From NCBI GenBank assembly GCA_003278805.1, contig QCDC01000002.1, positions 54,771 through 118,770 on the forward strand: a stretch of DNA of 64,000 nt. The letters are read 5' to 3'. This stretch comes from Pelagibacteraceae bacterium AG-349-L17. Its GTDB lineage: Bacteria > Pseudomonadota > Alphaproteobacteria > Pelagibacterales > Pelagibacteraceae. The translations under genes were made by a program, and so were the position numbers. This document shows, piece after piece, positions 61,989 to 64,000 of this stretch (position 1 is the first letter of the stretch; every line of letters begins with the position of its first letter). The notes beneath the pieces were generated by a model. It was not told the origin of the DNA, did no database searches, and worked only from the letters and a program-made list of their open reading frames with translations.

Positions 61989-62638
61989 TATAATTTTCTA
62001 CAAACAGTCATACCATCACCAAGAGGAATTATTAACTTTTCAACCCTTGTATCGTTTGAGATATGACTATTAAACTCTTTAATATTTTTAGTAAATTTAT
62101 CATTATTGTTTTCATTCACAACTTCTCCATACCATAAAACATTATCAATGATTATTAGACCATTTTTGTTCAATAATTGTAAAGAACGTTCATAGTATTC
62201 AATGTAATTCATTTTATCAGCATCAATAAAAACTAAATCAAACTTTTCATTTTTAATTTCATCTAAACTTTCTAAAGCAGGTTTAATTAATGTTTTTATT
62301 TTATGATCTTGATTAGCTTTTTTAAAAAAATCTATTGCAACTTTATTAGTTTCTTCATTTTTATCTAAAGCAATTATTTTGCCGTCATTTGATAATGCCA
62401 AAGCCATAGACAACGTACTTAATCCTGTAAATGTACCTATCTCTAAAATTTTTTTGATATTTGAAATTTTTATAATTAAATGCAGAAATTGACTTTGTGA
62501 AATTGAGATTTGCATTCTTTTGATATCACCAAGAGAAGTGTTATAATCAATTATTTCTTTTTGAACTGGATGTAAATTAAATCCATGACTTAAAATATAC
62601 TCTTGGAGTTCTTTAGTTATATTTAGGTCTGAACCCAT
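61988..62638 (-). CDS. class I SAM-dependent O-methyltransferase (caffeoyl-CoA OMT-like)
   Basis: This 216-residue protein has a Rossmann-like SAM-binding motif (KKILEIGTFTGLSTLSMALAL), the acidic loop IIALDKNEETN, and 'FDLVFIDADKMNYIEYYE' plus 'LIIIDNVLWYGEV', all hallmarks of the metal-dependent O-methyltransferase 3 family. The biological substrate is unknown. The neighbours trhO and gatB have roles in tRNA modification and charging, but a link is only suggested by distance. Confidence 0.9.
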   Translation of the reverse strand: MGSDLNITKELQEYILSHGFNLHPVQKEIIDYNTSLGDIKRMQISISQSQFLHLIIKISNIKKILEIGTFTGLSTLSMALALSNDGKIIALDKNEETNKVAIDFFKKANQDHKIKTLIKPALESLDEIKNEKFDLVFIDADKMNYIEYYERSLQLLNKNGLIIIDNVLWYGEVVNENNNDKFTKNIKEFNSHISNDTRVEKLIIPLGDGMTVCRKL

Positions 62639-62643
62639 AAATT

Positions 62644-64000
62644 CTAAAGTTTTTTCTTTAAAATCTCATTAACTAATTGAGGATTTGCTTTTCCACCAGA
62701 AACTTTCATTACTTGACCAACAAAGAAACCAAATAATTTAGTTTTACCTGATTTATATTCGGTAGCTTTGTCTCTGTTATCATCAATAACCTTGTCTATT
62801 AGTGCCTCAAGTGCTTTTGGATCACTCTCTTGTTTTAAACCTTTTTCTTCAACAATTTTCTTAGGATCTTTATCTCCTTCCATCATTTGTTCAAAAACTG
62901 TTTTTGCAATTTTTCCAGAAATTGTTCCATCTTTAATTAAATTAATTAATTTTGATAAGTTGCCTGAGCTTATAGGGCTTTCAGTTATTTCTAAATTTTT
63001 TTCATTTAAGGCTGCAAATAATTCTCCAATTATCCAATTTGTTGCAAGTTTTACATCCGATTTCTTAATTACATTTTCAAAGTAATTTGACGTTTCAATG
63101 TCAGAAACTAAAATATTTGCTTCGTAAGGTGATAGTTTAAATTTTTCTATAAACCTTTTTTTCTTTTCATCTGGTAGTTCTGGAATTTCTGATTTTAAGT
63201 TTTCAATAAAATCATCTGAAACTTCTAATGGCAATAAGTCTGGATCTGGAAAATATCTATAATCATGAGCATCCTCTTTTGATCTCATTGATCTAGTTTC
63301 ATTCTTTTTAGTATCAAAAAGTCTTGTTTCTTGATCAATCGTTTGACCATCCTCAATTAAATCAACTTGCCTGTTAGCCTCGTATTCAATTGCCATCTGC
63401 ATGAACTTTATTGAGTTAACATTTTTAATCTCACATCTGGTTCCAAACTCTTTTGAACCTTTTTTTCTAACAGATACATTTACATCTGCTCTCAAAGATC
63501 CTTCCTGCATGTTTCCATCACAAGTTCCTAAATATCTCATTATAGATCTTAATTTTTTAATATATGCATTTACTTCATCTGGGGATCTTAGGTCGGGTTT
63601 ACTTACAATTTCCATTAAAGCCACACCTGATCTATTTAAATCTACAAAAGTATTTTTCGGATCTAGATCATGAATGCTTTTGCCCGCATCTTGCTCCAAG
63701 TGTAATCTTTCTATACCTACTTCTTTTTGACCATCTGGCATATCAAGAATTACTTTACCTTCACCTACAATTGGATCTTTGAATTGTGAGATTTGATACC
63801 CCTGAGGTAAGTCAGCATAAAAATAATTTTTTCTATCAAAGACAGATCTCTTGTTGATTTTAGCTTTTAAACCAATCCCTGTTTTAATAGCTTGTTTTAC
63901 GCAATACTCGTTTATTACTGGCAACATTCCTGGAAATGCTGCATCAACTAAACTTACTTGAGTATTTGGCTCAGCTCCAAATTTAGTCGCTGATGTTGAG
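62644..64000 (-). CDS. gatB: Asp-tRNA(Asn)/Glu-tRNA(Gln) amidotransferase subunit B (5' end beyond window)
   Basis: GatB belongs to GatCAB, which amidates mischarged Glu-tRNA(Gln) and Asp-tRNA(Asn). The frame continues to the window edge without a stop ([22 protein letters not shown] then MLPVINEYC), so the true start lies outside. Motifs include '[16 protein letters not shown]', '[12 protein letters not shown]', '[22 protein letters not shown]', '[19 protein letters not shown]' and the C-terminal YqeY-like '[26 protein letters not shown]' tail. GatA or GatC should lie upstream, outside the window. Confidence 0.96.
   Translation of the reverse strand, partial: STSATKFGAEPNTQVSLVDAAFPGMLPVINEYCVKQAIKTGIGLKAKINKRSVFDRKNYFYADLPQGYQISQFKDPIVGEGKVILDMPDGQKEVGIERLHLEQDAGKSIHDLDPKNTFVDLNRSGVALMEIVSKPDLRSPDEVNAYIKKLRSIMRYLGTCDGNMQEGSLRADVNVSVRKKGSKEFGTRCEIKNVNSIKFMQMAIEYEANRQVDLIEDGQTIDQETRLFDTKKNETRSMRSKEDAHDYRYFPDPDLLPLEVSDDFIENLKSEIPELPDEKKKRFIEKFKLSPYEANILVSDIETSNYFENVIKKSDVKLATNWIIGELFAALNEKNLEITESPISSGNLSKLINLIKDGTISGKIAKTVFEQMMEGDKDPKKIVEEKGLKQESDPKALEALIDKVIDDNRDKATEYKSGKTKLFGFFVGQVMKVSGGKANPQLVNEILKKKL

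Overview
The window is a densely packed, very AT-rich stretch of an alphaproteobacterial chromosome, almost certainly SAR11 (Candidatus Pelagibacter or a close relative). The reasons are the codon bias, gene overlaps of a few bases, near-absence of intergenic space or visible terminators, a tandem SAM-II-like/SAM-V leader in front of metY (an arrangement known from Pelagibacter), a sarcosine oxidase operon, and a K+-independent H+-pyrophosphatase. I see no prophage, IS element, CRISPR array or rRNA operon.

Layout. 1-3.4 kb: partial M48 peptidase, DUF502 protein, recG, sdhE, tRNA-Ser(TGA). 3.5-11.9 kb: a forward run of cell-wall and information-processing genes (rarD, mltB, rlpA-like, dacA, tmk, holB, metG, tatD, MBL hydrolase). 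11.9-16.6 kb: gpx, nhaA, a zinc-ribbon protein, tRNA-Pro, an NDUFS4-type complex I subunit, an SbmA/BacA-like transporter, glpX, tRNA-Glu. 16.6-22.8 kb is the accessory region: a GIY-YIG protein, three glycosyltransferases, a tyrosine recombinase, a small split membrane ORF coupled to a minimal MGMT gene, and about 510 bp without a gene. 22.8-27.8 kb: EamA and AEC transporters, hom, argC, rpsI, rplM on the minus strand. 27.8-29.4 kb: riboswitch leader and metY. 29.4-33.7 kb: ctaA, aroQ, and the rpmG-merR-ihfA-plsX-rpmF-CBP3 chaperone block facing bamE. 33.7-43.3 kb: a long minus-strand run from a 2OG oxygenase through rpiB, glyA, nrdR, riboflavin synthesis, nusB and thiL to hppA. 43.4-51.7 kb: hemB, then the minus-strand dapA-smpB-folK-spoT-pyrE-pdxJ-acpS-lepB-rnc-recO cluster. 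51.7-64 kb: slt, tRNA-Ser(GCT), soxBDAG, a nuclease, a MATE exporter, trhO, an O-methyltransferase and partial gatB.

Functional links. Sarcosine oxidase makes glycine and methylene-THF, which GlyA interconverts with serine. MetY makes methionine or homocysteine from O-acetylhomoserine, under control of its SAM-sensing leader. Hom supplies the homoserine for that route. Peptidoglycan remodelling is represented by two lytic transglycosylases, a degenerate RlpA-like lipoprotein and a D,D-carboxypeptidase.

The most interesting points are a possible 9-bp helix linking the two metY aptamers, divergent genes whose start codons overlap (CATG) between bamE and the bc1 chaperone, the glycosyltransferase/recombinase block beside tRNA-Glu, a gene-free segment with promoter-like and hairpin elements, a RibBA with a degenerate RibA half, and the absence of fabH, era and rpoZ from otherwise conserved neighbourhoods.
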